From the NCBI GenBank assembly GCA_947359465.1, contig OX375879.1:123226486-123290485 (forward strand): a DNA stretch of 64,000 bases, written 5' to 3'. This DNA is from Metellina segmentata. Its lineage: Eukaryota; Arthropoda; Arachnida; Araneae; Tetragnathidae. The notes under the pieces were generated by a model. It saw nothing but the letters and a program-made list of their open reading frames with translations. It was not told the origin of the DNA and ran no database searches. The stretch's first letter is position 1. Each line of letters opens with the position of its first letter. This document shows positions 21,759-33,112 of the stretch, one piece after another. Made by a program: the position numbers and the translations under genes.

Positions 21759-24700
21759 TAGGGTGGTCCAAAATTTTGAAGCTTTGAATTTTGACGTTCT
21801 CACCTATCAAATTTGTTCCAATATGTCTAAAAGTAATTATGGCAAAATTTAGTCACTAACAAACAATATTTAGAGGTAGGTCATGGAAGCTCAAGTTTCA
21901 TAATTTTTGGTCATTTTGTCGCTTTTTACTTATTTTACTTAGAAAAATATCTTATCTCACTATATAAAAATAATTTAAGTATATTAAAAGTCGTTTATAG
22001 ATATTATATAAGAAATTAGACCATTTGTAAATGCATAGTTTGTTAAAAAAATATTTTCAGCAGTATAAAGTTGGTATACTCCACTTACCTCTCATAGATG
22101 GCAGTACCTGACTTTCGGTTACATGTTATTGTTTTTAAAACTATTTTGGGTTTATTGAGTTGGCAGTGATTGTAAAATATTTTTTTGGTTTCTAAATTAT
22201 GCTATTTAGTATTTTTAAACTTAGTTTTAATAAGTTAAATGCAACTGTAGCTAACCCTTTAACCGTAACCATCTGATTTAGGTTTGTTTTGTTTAGTACT
22301 TTGTTTGCTTTGTGTTCTGCGTTTTCTTTATATACTTTTTTAGTTTTAAGTATTGAAAAGTAGTGTTTTTTGCTTAAAAGCTGTATGAAAACATGGAAAC
22401 AAGATCTAAAAATGAAGTTTACCTTCTTGGAAATACTATTAATAAACTCAGTGGTAATAAATTGCCTTCAATAGGTACGTCTTTGACATTTTTTCTTCAT
22501 CACCATATTGAGTTGAAAGCTACAGTGCGAGAAACATCTAAGGTCACAATAGCTGAGATAGCAAAATTTTGGATGAAAGCCAGAATTCCCATTCGGGATC
22601 CCCAACACTGTCAGAAAAAATTAGAGAAATTATTTGAAGAATGGAGATTGTTAAAAAATAACAAAGAACGTAAAACACCTAATCGAAAGACCAAAGAGAG
22701 TGCATTCTCTTCAAAATTAGATAATTTATTTGATATTGCCCATGCCAATGCATTTGACATAATAAAAATTGCACAGGATAGAGATTTCTTACTAGCTTAG
22801 CGAGAAGATGGAAGACGAGGATCAATGATTGGTGTTGATAGAAATCTTTTTCAAAAAGAAGTGCTTGCTGATAAAAAAAACAGCATCCTGAAGAAAAGAT
22901 TTCAGAACATGAAAGATTCGCAGGAAGCAGCATTGGATTTGTTAACTAACTCAGATGAAGATGAAAATGATACCGAAAAGGCCGTATAATTGTTTGAAGA
23001 TGAAAGAGCAGTACCAGGTCCATCAAAAGCTAAGAAAGGACGTTACAACATCATAACGCCAGAATTAACAGCAGCTCCAGATAGGACAAAAGTATCTGAC
23101 AGAAAAGCTATGTTTGTTGTTGCAGAAACTGCCAAGAGTTTAGGCATCGATATGAGAGATATCAGTCTGAGCAGAAGTTCACTTCGTCGACAGAGAATAA
23201 GAAATAGAATTGAACAATCCAATAAAATAAAAGCACAGCTACAAACAAATGTTCCCCTGATTGTTCACTGGGATGGGAAAACTGTTACCAGAATTAACTT
23301 TAGCCACAAAAGAGAAAACCGAAAGACTACCAGTTCTAGTGTCTGGAAATGGGGTTTAGCAGTTAATCTCGGTTGCTAAACTTCCTTCAGCTCAAGCCCT
23401 TGCAGTTTACGAAGCTCTGAAAGAATGGAATATTGTTGATAAAGTATTTGGAATGAGCTTTGATACAACATCCGCAAATAGTGGAAAGTATAAAGGTGCT
23501 TGTGCTCTTTTAGAAAAAAAGTTGGGGAGGAAACTTTTTTCTTTTGCCTGCCGTCATCACATAACGGAGCTTGTCATTGGAAAAGTATTTCATATTTCCT
23601 TAGGAACTTCATCATGTCCAGAAGTACATTTATTCAAACGTTTCAAAGATTTCTGCTAATTTCTTAAATCGTGACAAATTTGAAGCTGGTGTGAAAGATG
23701 ATAATATTTTATCCCTTGTGCAAGATGTAAGAGAGGATATTTTAAAGTTCGCCGCTAGACAAGAATTTTATCAACCATAACAAGAGATGATTATCGAGAA
23801 TTTCTCGAACTTGTTATTATTTTTCTTGGAGGGTCACCAACCAGAGGAATTAGTTTTAAGCATCCAGGAGCAATGCACCATGCTCGTTGGATGTCTAAGG
23901 TGATATATTCTTTGAAAATATATATCTTTAAATCCCAATTTAAGCTAACAGAAAAGGAAGAAAATGGCCTTCGCGATGTCTGTGTTTTCACAGTCAGAGT
24001 GTATTTTAAAGCGTGGATGACTGCTTCAGTAGCAGAAACCTCACCCTATAATGATTTTCAATTGATGAATAGTTTGTTAGACTATTCAAAGATACATCAA
24101 GCTATTTCAAAAGCTGCATCGGAGAAATTTGCAAAACATCTGTGGTATTTGTCAGAAGATCTTTCTGCACTGTCCCTTTTCCATAGCCACATACCCATTT
24201 TAACAACAAAAAAAAGTGGTTGAAGTCTTAAAAAAATCAAAAAGGCACGAAGAGTCCTGAGAAAAGGATAACAATTTCACTTGAAACTTTTCATGAAAAG
24301 AAGTTTGAAGAATTTGTTACCAAACAGTCTTTCGAGCTGTTCAAACAAATGAATATACCACATGGATTCCTCCATGTAGACCCTGAACACTGGGACACTA
24401 ATCCTGATTACTGCAATGCCTTGAAATATGTGCAGGCTATAAATGTAGTAAATGATCATGCCGAGAGAGGTATTGCTTTGGTAAAAGAATACGCTGGACT
24501 GCTTACTCAAAGTGAACCTCAGTTTCAGGTTTTGATGAAAGTTGTAGAGGACCATAGAAAAGCCTATCCTGATAGCAGGAAGAAGGACTTAACAAATTGA
24601 ATTAATAACTATACTCAAATTAAAATTTGTATTTAACTTTATATATGTGTCAATGTATGCCTTTATGTTGAATAAAATGGAATTAATCAATTTAATATTA

Positions 24701-24900
24701 AAATTCTATCATTTTGGTATCACTAAGTCAGTATTAACACAATTTAACGTGCAATCGTAAAACTTCAACAGCCTTGAGCTACCTTAAAAAATTATTTTTT
24801 TCATTCAAACTTTCCCGACTTTGTTTTGTACTGTAAAGGAACAAATTTAGAGGGTGAGACTGAAAATTATTTCTGATGACAGTGTCGTTAATCACTCTGC
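21759..24900 (+). mobile_element. DNA transposon relic with unclassified DDE-like transposase
   Basis: Starts GGGTGGTCCAAAATTTTGAA directly after the Tc1 relic. A weak inverted match to the start (GGTGAGA...) occurs near 24853, so the right boundary is approximate. The interior is the pseudogene 22393-24600 with about 630 bases of leader. The superfamily is uncertain; IS3EU-like is my best guess from protein layout. Confidence 0.5.
22393..24600 (+). pseudogene. Unclassified DDE-like transposase relic (possibly IS3EU-type)
   Basis: About 735 codons of recognisable text. In order: an N-terminal basic region (METRSKNEVYLLG), VPLIVHWDGKTV (about 23255), SFDTTSANSGKYKGAC (about 23457), FACRHHITELVIGKVF (about 23545), PGAMHHARWMSKVIYSLKIY (about 23860), then VVNDHAERGIALVKEYAGLL (about 24450) near the C-terminus. 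This block order matches a large uncharacterised transposase-like family found in cnidarians and arthropods. Single stops (22798, 22987) and at least three frameshifts (about 23330, 23660, 24220) break it. Reaction and target preference are unknown to me. It is non-functional as read. Confidence 0.8.
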
Positions 24901-25345
24901 TTTTTTAAACCTATTTATAAAGTGAATAGAAGTGTAGATATGCGCCCTACAAGCCTTCAAATGCAATAAAACGAATCACAAATGTAATGCAGTATTTCGC
25001 AAACCACTGGTATTAAATTCTCATTCATAATGCATGCAGTACATGGGAAAAAGTGAACATTTCTGTCAAGCTGCCACAGTTAACTTGCGGACGTCTGTTG
25101 CATTCCTTTCACTCGCGTGTCGCTGTAACACGGTTGTAAAAGTAAGGGTGTTTCTGTCGTCGAGAAATGAACTTAGGCGATGTACACCAAAAAACAAGAT
25201 TTAATGAACAAAAGAATAAATAGAGACGTGCTTGCTTGTTGACATGAGCAGGACTTGTAATGCGCAAGAGGAAGTCAATTGAAAAGTATCGCAATTTGAC
25301 GGATTGACGCTTAACATAGATGGAGGCTGAACAAACGGATTGGCA
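24901..25345. other. Intergenic DNA, nothing recognised
   Basis: No domain or repeat signature beyond AT-rich sequence. Confidence 0.4.
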
Positions 25346-25800
25346 ATAGGGATGCGACTTAGATGTCAATGTTTTCAAAACATCGATGGAATGGAGCCGA
25401 TGTTTTTGTTACATCGATGTTTATGCTTGTCGGTGTTTTTACGTTGTCGATGTTTTATTTTTATTGAAAAAAGTGCCACTATAAAAATTTAAAAAATAAC
25501 CAAGTAGCATAATTTTTATAATCAGTAAATTGAACATACTTTCATTTAAAGTGGTCAAGTGTGAAGGGTCTGAAAAGTAGGGATACGACATCGATGTTTT
25601 TAAAACGTCGGTGTTTTGGAAAAACATTGTTCTATTTACCATCAATTTATTTGAGCCAATGTTTGTTTAATATCGTTGTTTTTCCGTTGTCGATGTTTAT
25701 TTTTTGAATAAAAAAAAACCATAGTAAAAATTGAGAAATGAAACTGTGTCATCAGAAAAACATCTGTCAAATCAGAAAAAGTTTTTCCCCTAACTGGTGA
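25346..25800 (+). repeat. ATCGATGT-rich repeat, dimer of about 232 bases
   Basis: Two successive units each start TAGGGAT(G/A)CGAC and hold many copies of CATCGATGTTTT and variants, then an AT-rich part (unit 1 25346-25577; unit 2 25578-25800). The same dimer is at 32640-33112. The second unit is interrupted by the SINE at 25801. It may be the end region of a non-autonomous hAT-like element. Confidence 0.75.
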
Positions 25801-26121
25801 GCCGACAGACCGGTATAGTGGTTAAGGTGTTAGTCTCTAGATCGGAAGGTTCCTGGTTCGAATTTGGGTCCAGGCATGGATGTTTGTAAGCGTATGGTGC
25901 ACCTTAAATCGGTCGTGGCCGAAAGTCCTTACGAGGGTCGGTGTGGAAATTTGAAGAGTGGGGTGCCCGCTCAGGTGTTGCTTCGTCATCTGACAGTGGT
26001 TCAAAATTACGAGGTGTTGTCCTCGGATCTTTCCCTTAAGGGACTGATCCCTGACAGTCGTCAATACCCCGTTGTGTTGCTACAGTACGAAGTTAACTAA
26101 AAAAATTACCAAATTAAATTA
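25801..26121 (+). mobile_element. tRNA-derived SINE, family 2, full copy
   Basis: The head resembles a tRNA: an A-box-like TATAGTGGTTAAGG and a B-box GGTTCGAATTT with correct order and spacing for RNA polymerase III. The body ends in an A-rich tail. It lies between perfect 13-base duplications CCCTAACTGGTGA (25788-25800 and 26122-26134), proof of target-primed insertion. Partial copies of the body recur at 31885-32090, 32290-32394, 34650-34900 and 42165-42335. A frame of 78 codons inside it is not a gene. Confidence 0.92.
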
Positions 26122-26666
26122 CCCTAACTGGTGAAAAAATAAGTCGGCTTAAGGTGGAGAAAGTTGACAAATTTATCTTTTTTACGAACTGTAAATCTCT
26201 ACTATTATAAAATGAAGTTTCTGTGTGTCCGTGTTCGCAGTATATCCTGACGAATTTATGGCATTTACAATAATGAAATTTGGCACACATGTTGTCCGAA
26301 TTTTTTGCAATTTTATAGTCCAGCCCGATTTTTACAGTTTAATCTAGAACATTTAAAAATTAATTGAATGCTGTATTTAAATACAATTTCATTTCCTCCA
26401 AATGACAGCAGTCTTGAATCGGTATTCAAAAACACCGTATTTACTGTGCGTGTGTAACCGCCCGATCACTGGATATGCTTTTTGAAATGTCTTGCCTTTT
26501 TAAAAGAATATTAACTTTTAATCTTTTCTATAAGAATCTTTTAACTGTGCTTACTCCATTCTTGGAACTGGATCACGGTTGTACAATACTTTGTTAGTGT
26601 TTCTTTTTTAGAGTACGATAGTTCGAATTATCATTTTTAAAACATATTAACTTTTAGTTTGTATTA

Positions 26667-27830
26667 CACAGTCCAGTCACATTAATGTGACCACCTGTCA
26701 AAAGCCAGAAAGAAACCACCTTTGGCAGAGCAGACCGGTGCGAGACGTGCAGGAAGAGAGTCAATTAAGTTTCTGAAGATGTTCACTGGGATGTTGAGTC
26801 ATGCCGACTCCAGTGCCGTGGCCAGCTGCGCTAGATTACGCGGTTGAGGATCCATGACGCGAACAACCCGATCGAGATGGTCCCACATATTCTCGATTGG
26901 GTTTAAATCCGGTGAGTTTGCTGGCCTGGGGAGTACGGTAAACTCATCCTGGTGCTCTTCGAACCACGCACATACACTGCGAGCTGTATGACACCTCGCA
27001 TTGTCCTGCTTGTAGATGCCATGATTCTGGGGAAAAATAATTCGCATGTAGGGGTGGACATGTTCCACAAGGACAGATGCGTACTTGTGCTGATCCATCG
27101 TGCCTTCCACAATGATGAGTGCATCCAGTGAGGGTGTTGTTGCAGGGTATTTGTTTTCAGACGTTTCACGCCGTATACGCCAACGTTCATCTGTGCGATG
27201 GAGCATAAAACGTGATTCATCGGAAAAAGCCACCTGTCGCCACTCTGTGGACGTCCAGTTGCGGTACTAGCGTGCAAATCCAGCCTTCGACGAAAATGAA
27301 CAGCAGTCAGCTTAAGTGCATTAACCAAGCGTCTGCTTTGGAGGCCCATGCGCTGCAACGTTCGCTGAACCGTTGTTGAGGATACACTCTTTGTAGCCCC
27401 TTGGTTCATCTGGGCGGTCAGTTGCTCAATAGTTGCACGTCTATTCGCCCGAACGCATCTCCGTAGCCTTCGTTCGCCTCTGTCATCTATAGCCCGTGGT
27501 GCACCACATGTGCCAAGCCGCTGATTTTGGATAGTGCCATTTTGCCATGCACGGTATACTTTTACCACGGCGACACGCGAACAGCTCACAAAATTAGCCG
27601 TTTCCGAAATGCTTCCACCCTTGGCCCGAAAGTCAATAATCATGCCCTTTTGGACGTCGGATAAATCGCTGCGTTTCTGCATTACGCCAACGATTGAAAT
27701 GCTTTCCGATGCCCTAGGACATTCTTTATATACACTCCACTGCAATGTGCTGCCACCTGCCTTTTGTGATTGGTTATTTCACGTTGACGTCGAAAGTAGG
27801 TGGTGGTCACATTAATGTGACTGGACTGTG
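26667..27830 (-). mobile_element. Tc1-like element, complete ends
   Basis: 1164 bases between TA duplications (26665-26666, 27831-27832). Terminal repeats begin CACAGTCCAGTCACATTAAT at both ends and contain the perfect palindrome TCACATTAATGTGA. It is inserted in palindrome II, so is younger than that structure. A related copy starts at 62937. Confidence 0.95.
26799..27682 (-). pseudogene. Tc1-like transposase, 36-residue D-E spacing, frameshifted
   Basis: The start MQKRSDLSDVQKGMIIDFRA is chosen because it matches the second copy at 63075 and fits Tc1 N-termini. A helix-turn-helix region (GGSISETANFVSCSRVAVVK) is followed by a second DNA-binding part. One frameshift near 27280 splits the protein. 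The second frame holds FSDESRFML (first Asp), YKQDNARCHTARS (second Asp) and NSPDLNPIENMWD (Glu), with 36 residues between the last two. Compared with the 63 kb copy, about 60-65 bases are missing near 27145 (the GGGSIMVWGMFSW block). It cannot be active. Confidence 0.92.
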
Positions 27831-28664
27831 TATTTGGATATCTTTTTCAAAGGTTAGCGATAGTTAATTTTGATCTTTTGTGCAACTTCTGGTTTGTTTC
27901 ATTTGCAATCTTTTGTTTGTTTCTGTATAGTGCTTCGGTTTTCGTATAGTTAAATTTTATCATTTTTGTTTGGATGTCTTATAGACAGAAAAGCGATATT
28001 TAATCTTAATTTTAAATTTAATGTAGAAGATAGAGACCTGTTCCATCAATTTATTGTAGACATGTATTTCGAGGATGAATAGGAAAGGGCGTTGTACATA
28101 CGACTGAATGAGATGACTCACAGTGGAACAGTATGCACATTTGAGAGATGCGTTAATGAACGATAGAAATGTTGCTATACGAAAACTGAAGTACACAGAA
28201 GTACACTAAACTTCCAAAAAGATATCAAAACCAAAATTTAAAGTTTATGCCTTTGTAAATATATACGTTGCATAAATTATCAAAATTAAATATTGCTATG
28301 CTTTCCAAAAGACAAAAAATTGCATAAAAGAACAACAAAGCTATAACAGCCTTTTTTTAATTTACGGCCCACATTGTTTTGTTATACGGCGAATAGAATT
28401 GCTGTTTTTATGCTTTTGTTTAGTATCAGCTTCTACATTTTTCCTCATGAAAATATGAGGAACGTTTGACACAACATTGTCATAATTTCATTGCGTTGTC
28501 GCTTTAGTGTTGTTAGACCAACACCGACTTTATACAAAGCCCACGTCACAACTCAAGGTCCTATCACGAGGCTATTTTTACGCGCTACGATATGAACTGC
28601 AGGCAGTTCAGACTAATGGGTGTAGTTAAACATAAGTAACTTTTTCATATTTGTATTATAATGC

Positions 28665-28845
28665 ACTCACTACCAAAAGTTAAGCAGGGAGAAGAAAATG
28701 TTAATTTCCAGAAGCCAATCTGAATTTGCGAGGCTGCAATTTTCTGCAGAGGAAGATGGAAGTATGCAAATGTGTTATGTAACAGCCAATCACGGACTCG
28801 TATTGAGAAATATGCAAAACATGCAGTCTTGGATTTAAACATCAT
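28665..28845 (+). repeat. Direct repeat unit, partner at 30185-30345
   Basis: Both units share AATGTTAATTTCCAGAAGCC and AAATGTGTTATGTAAC with substitutions between. One lies at the centre of palindrome II, the other just outside its right end. The end of this unit also resembles the 3' flank of the Tc1 relic at 40843 (AACATCATTTTGTTAAT). Confidence 0.7.
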
Positions 28846-30469
28846 TTTGTTAATGACACCAATGCTCTAACCCTTCACAATGATGGCTTCTTATACGACT
28901 GCGTTTTTTGCATATTGGGAGCTGTAAATTAAAAAGACTGTTATTGCGAAATGCTGTTATTTTGTTGATCTTTTATGCTATTTTTTGTTTCTGTGTTTGC
29001 GTGTCTTTTAGAAAGCATAGCAATATTTAATTATTAAAATTTTTGTAACGTATAAATTTACAAAAGCATAAATTTTAACTTTTGATTTTGATATATTTTT
29101 GGAAGTTTAGCGATTTCTGTGGACTTCAATTTTCGTATAGCAGCATTTCCACCGCTCATCAACGCATCTCTCAAATGTGCATACAATCCACTCTCAGAGT
29201 CCTTTGATTCAGTCGTATGTACAACACCCTTTCCGATTCAATTTTGGAATACATGTCGACAATAAATTCATTGAACAGGTCTTTGCTTCTCAGTAAAACA
29301 TTGAAATTCGAAGAGCGCATCATCATCCTGTGAGCGTAGAACTACATAGAAGAAATGTTCTTAGTTTTATAAATGATCCAAATCGAAGATTGGCGGGAGT
29401 GCAGTAAAGACCATTTAAAGACTTTTGACATTTTTAGGAAACCAAATAATACAAAAATATAATTTTGAATTCATTTTAAAATATTCTACAGTAACTTTAA
29501 AATTGGGATTAAATAGCGCTATACTTTCAATGAGACATCCAAACAAAAGTGATAAAAATTAACTATATGAAACTAAAGTACTATACAGAAACAAACAAAA
29601 GATTGCAAAAATGAAACAAACCAAAAATTGCATTAAAGATCAAAATTCTATCGCTTAACTTTGAAAAAGGTATCCAAATAATCCAAACTAAAAGTTAATA
29701 TGCTTTAAAAATGATAATCCAAACTATCGTACTCTAAAAGAGAAACAATAACAAACAACGTATTGCATAACTGTGTTCCAAAAATGGAGGAAGCACAATA
29801 AAAATATACTTATATTATTGATTATGATATTCCAAACTAAAAGTTAACGCTAACTAAAAGTTAACATGCTTTTACAAAAGCAATACATTTTTTATAAAGG
29901 ATATCCAGTAATCGGGCGGCTACACACGCACAGTAAATACGGATTTAGCTAATATCGATTGAAGACTGTTGATATATGGAGGAAAACAAATATAGTTAAA
30001 TATCTCTTTCATTATTTTTAAAATGTTCTAGATTAAATTTTAAAATTCGGGATGGACTAAAAAATTGCAAAATATTCGGACTACCTGTTTACAAAATTTC
30101 AATATCGTAAGTATCATAGATTCGTCAGGACACGCCGAACAGACAACACACGTACTTCATTTTATAATAGTCTAGAATCGCTGCCAAAAGTTAATCACGA
30201 AGTGAAAAATGTTAATTTCCAGAAGCCAATCTAAATTTGAGAGGCTGCAATTTGCTGCAGAGTTAGATGGAAATATCCAAATGTGTTATGTAACTTCCCA
30301 TCACGGTTTCGTGTCGAGAAATATGAAAGAAAAAAAGGCAGGCGCATAAGAATCCAGCATTGTGAATGGTTAGAGCAGTTGCATGCAAGTGCTGTAAGAA
30401 GTTTTTAGAACTTTCGTACGATTAGTTTTCAAGACGGACGTGTTTCTGTAGCTTTCACAATACGAATAG

Positions 30470-30668
30470 CAAATAGTGAGCGCTGGAGTTCTGTGGGACG
30501 CCTTGAAAGAAGTGTAATCAACCACTGACGTTGCTCTTTTCTTTGGCGTTCATTCCGTCATTTATCGATTATGCAAGCAATTCCAAACAAGCCAAACAGT
30601 TGTCCAAAGATCTGTGGCTCGCTGCCCAAAGGTTACGATCCCTGCCGTTTATCGATATATTGCTGTTG
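30470..30668 (+). pseudogene. Tc1-like transposase N-terminal fragment
   Basis: The plus frame reads DVALFFGVHSVIYRLCKQFQ, then SQTVVQRSVA and VTIPAVYRYIAVVAK. This is the paired helix-turn-helix region of Tc1 transposases (FGVH..TIYRL, then RVTTPAEDRYI). The end resembles the relic at 40843 (VTTPAEYRYIAVAVK). No catalytic part follows; Helitron helicase text begins at once. Confidence 0.75.
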
Positions 30669-31310
30669 TAGCAAAGTACTGATCATGCATGGATGTGCCA
30701 AAGGGCACTTCTTTCCCTAAGAAATGAAGATGTAATCAAAAAGCAACTCTTGCCAGAATTTCCCGGTAGTGTTCAAATTTACAAATCTATCGACCTTACG
30801 CGTGAAACAGATGAGACCTTAAAATGCACGACACAGTTTTTGAACACATTGGAACTATCTGGAGTACTTTCGCACTTATTGGAGCACCGATTCTACTTCT
30901 CACAAATCTGAATCCACCTTCACTCTGCAATGGCACGAGACTCGGTCAAGAAACGCATGCCAAATATTATTGAAGCCAACATCATGACTAGATATGCCGC
31001 AAGTTAAAACGTATTCATTCCTAGAATACCAATCATTCCTTTTGATACCCATACCAATTTAAAAAACTTGAGTTCCCGTTTAAGTTTCACTGTGAGCACC
31101 AACAAGGCACAAGGACAATCGCTGAAAGTCTTAAGACTCATTAAACCGTGTTTCTCTCATGGTCAACTATATGTTCGAGAGAGTTGGATATCTTTTTATA
31201 AATTGATATCACTTAAATTTCTTGCCAGATATGGTTATTTTAGTAAGTGCATAGGTATATACTCTCGAGAAAAAATAATCAAGTACATAATGCTCATTTT
31301 TAAAATTTGT
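30669..31310 (+). pseudogene. Helitron PIF1-like helicase C-terminal fragment
   Basis: Blocks in order: CQRALLSLRNEDVI (30693); NLNPPSLCNGTRLGQETHAK (about 30908, another frame); then NKAQGQSLKVLRLIKPCFSH (about 31095) followed by GQLYV. These correspond to the final helicase motifs of Helitron Rep-helicase proteins (ILAPTNED, LNPPKLCNGTRL, TINKAQGQS..PCFSHGQLYVA). The Rep nuclease and upstream helicase are absent, and frame changes and stops separate the blocks. Intact proteins of this family nick, unwind and copy DNA by rolling circle. Confidence 0.88.
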
Positions 31311-31884
31311 TTTCCTCTCGCACATGGGACAGACTTATTTCATCGAATTCTAAAGTTATAGTATTTAACATCTACAAACATTGCTAATTAAAAAAATTTT
31401 AGATAAGCAGTAAAAGAATTTACTTTGTACTCAATAAAATAAACAAACTTACCTTCAGTTTTGGTTTATTAATCTATTTTATTTAAAATTGAAAATGACC
31501 TCAACTTATAAAAATATTTATAATTATTTTTTTAATTTTAAAAATATGAGACTTATTTTTTCTATGTTTTGAGTAAAAAAACATGTTTTCTCACTCCTCT
31601 TTCATCATTCAATTTTCTTCAACTGCCTTTTTCAAAAGCTTAAAACTCTTAATTCTTAGAAAATAGAATTGTGTGGTATTGCAGTAAAATGTGTAAAAAA
31701 TGCATGTGTATAAAATGGGTTTTAAAAATAATACAACAATCAACAGAAATTTTTAAAATTCTTAATTTACTAAAAATTTCAACGAATGTGAAATCTGCGA
31801 AAAATTTAAATTGATAATTTTTAATTAACATCAGACAAGAACAACAGAACGAACAGAACATAGTACAAGAGCAACATAACATGC
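31311..31884. other. AT-rich DNA, nothing recognised
   Basis: It holds a possible degraded piece of Helitron B near 31740-31830 (AAATTTCAACGAATGTGAAA). Otherwise featureless. Confidence 0.4.
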
Positions 31885-32394
31885 TATTGACAACCGTCCG
31901 GGATCAATCCCCTAAGGAAAGTATCCGAGGAAATTGGGTAATTTTTAATTAACGTTCTCGAGCAACACAACGACCTATTAACTAGGGTCGGAGTTAAATC
32001 CAATTGGGAAAAGATACGGGGACAACAAAGCGTAAGTTGAACCACAATCAGATGATAAGATAACACCTGAGCTGGCACCCCATTCTCCAAGGGATTGTGA
32101 CGTCACACTGATTGGATCTCTTTGCAATTCTATAACGTTCTTGAACGTTTGTTAACCACCGGTGTTTGCTACACATTCCCATTTCGTTTGCTTCGCAAAC
32201 CAACATCACAGACAACGCCGAGATGGCCTCGTCATTGTGAAATGCGGCGAAATTGGAATTGCAAAGAGATCCAATCAGTGTGACGTCACAATCCCTTGGA
32301 GAATGGGGTGCCAGCTCAGGTGTTATCTTATCATCTGATCGTGGTTCAAAATTAAGCGATGTTGTCCCCTTATCTTTTCTCAATTGGATTTAAC
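31885..32394. repeat. Inverted repeat of SINE-2 and Helitron-B pieces
   Basis: Arms 31993-32130 and 32256-32394 (about 138 bases each) match at roughly 19 of 20 positions after complementing, around a 125-base spacer. Each arm joins SINE-2 body (GGGGTGCCAGCTCAGGTGTT) to a Helitron-B segment containing TGTGACGTCAC. A further SINE-2 3' piece on the minus strand occupies about 31888-31925. Confidence 0.88.
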
Positions 32395-32461
32395 ACAATG
32401 GACACACCTAACGCCACAAAGTACATCACGAGCAACGCCGTGCTAACCACGCTGTGGCTAG
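32395..32461 (+). mobile_element. Helitron family B, 3' terminus
   Basis: Ends AACGCCGTGCTAACCACGCT then GTGGCTAG, followed by T. The GCCGTGC and CACGCTGTGG strings form the terminal hairpin seen in the other copies. The matching 5' end could not be located. Confidence 0.75.
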
Positions 32462-32639
32462 TAACAAATATTGAGGTCTGTAATAATTATAGGCCCCAAT
32501 ATATTTTTTACTTACAGTAAATAAAAGTATGTTTGTTGAATTTTCTCCCAATAAGTTGATAAATAATTAATAGTAACAAACAATAATTATTGTTATGTAC
32601 CTACCTAATTATACTTATAGTTGGTAGTACCTATTAAAA

Positions 32640-33112
32640 TGCGACATTGATGTCGATGTTTTCAAAACATCGTTTTTTTTATAAAAAAACATCGATGTAT
32701 TGTAGCCGAGGTTTTTTTAACATCGATGTTTATATTTGTAGATATTTTATTTTTAAATGAAAAAAGTGCCGGTATAAAAATGTAAAACAAAAATAACCAA
32801 GTAGCATAGTTTTTATAATCAGTGAATTGAACATACTTTTAGACCGAAGTTGTCAAGGGTGAAGGGTCTGAAAAGTAGGGATGCGACATCGATGTCGATG
32901 TTTTCAAAATATCGATGAATTCACCATGGATTTATTGGAGCCGATGTTTGTTTAACATCGATGTTTTAACACTGTCGATATTTTTACGTCGTCGATGTTT
33001 TATTTTTTAATGAAAAAAGTACCATAGCAACAATTAATAAAAATAACCGTGCGATTAAGTATTTGTCAACCTGTTCCATCAGAAAGAGTTTTTTCCCTAA
33101 CTGGCGGTGAAA
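32640..33112 (+). repeat. ATCGATGT-rich repeat dimer, second locus
   Basis: Homologous to 25346-25800 through both units. It ends TTTTTCCCTAACTGGCGGTGA, which is the site equivalent to the SINE-2 insertion point at 25800 but without the SINE. Confidence 0.8.

Larger units (their letters stand above)
26196..30175. repeat. Palindrome II, diverged, bounded by Helitron-B 5' ends
   Basis: The left end reads A then TCTCTACTATTATAAAATG. The right end, complemented, reads CTATTATAAAATGAAGTACG. The arms match inward: 27960-28325 is mirrored at 29020-29545 (shared ACGCATCTCTCAAATGTGCAT in complement), and 28312-28390 is mirrored at 28895-28990. Divergence is much greater than in palindrome I. The centre is about 28.65 kb. 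The left arm is interrupted by the Tc1-like element 26667-27830. Confidence 0.8.

Noticed and set aside
25801..25875. Possible functional tRNA gene
   Set aside because: Polymerase III boxes are present, but the acceptor stem does not pair cleanly and the sequence continues into a SINE body with a target duplication.
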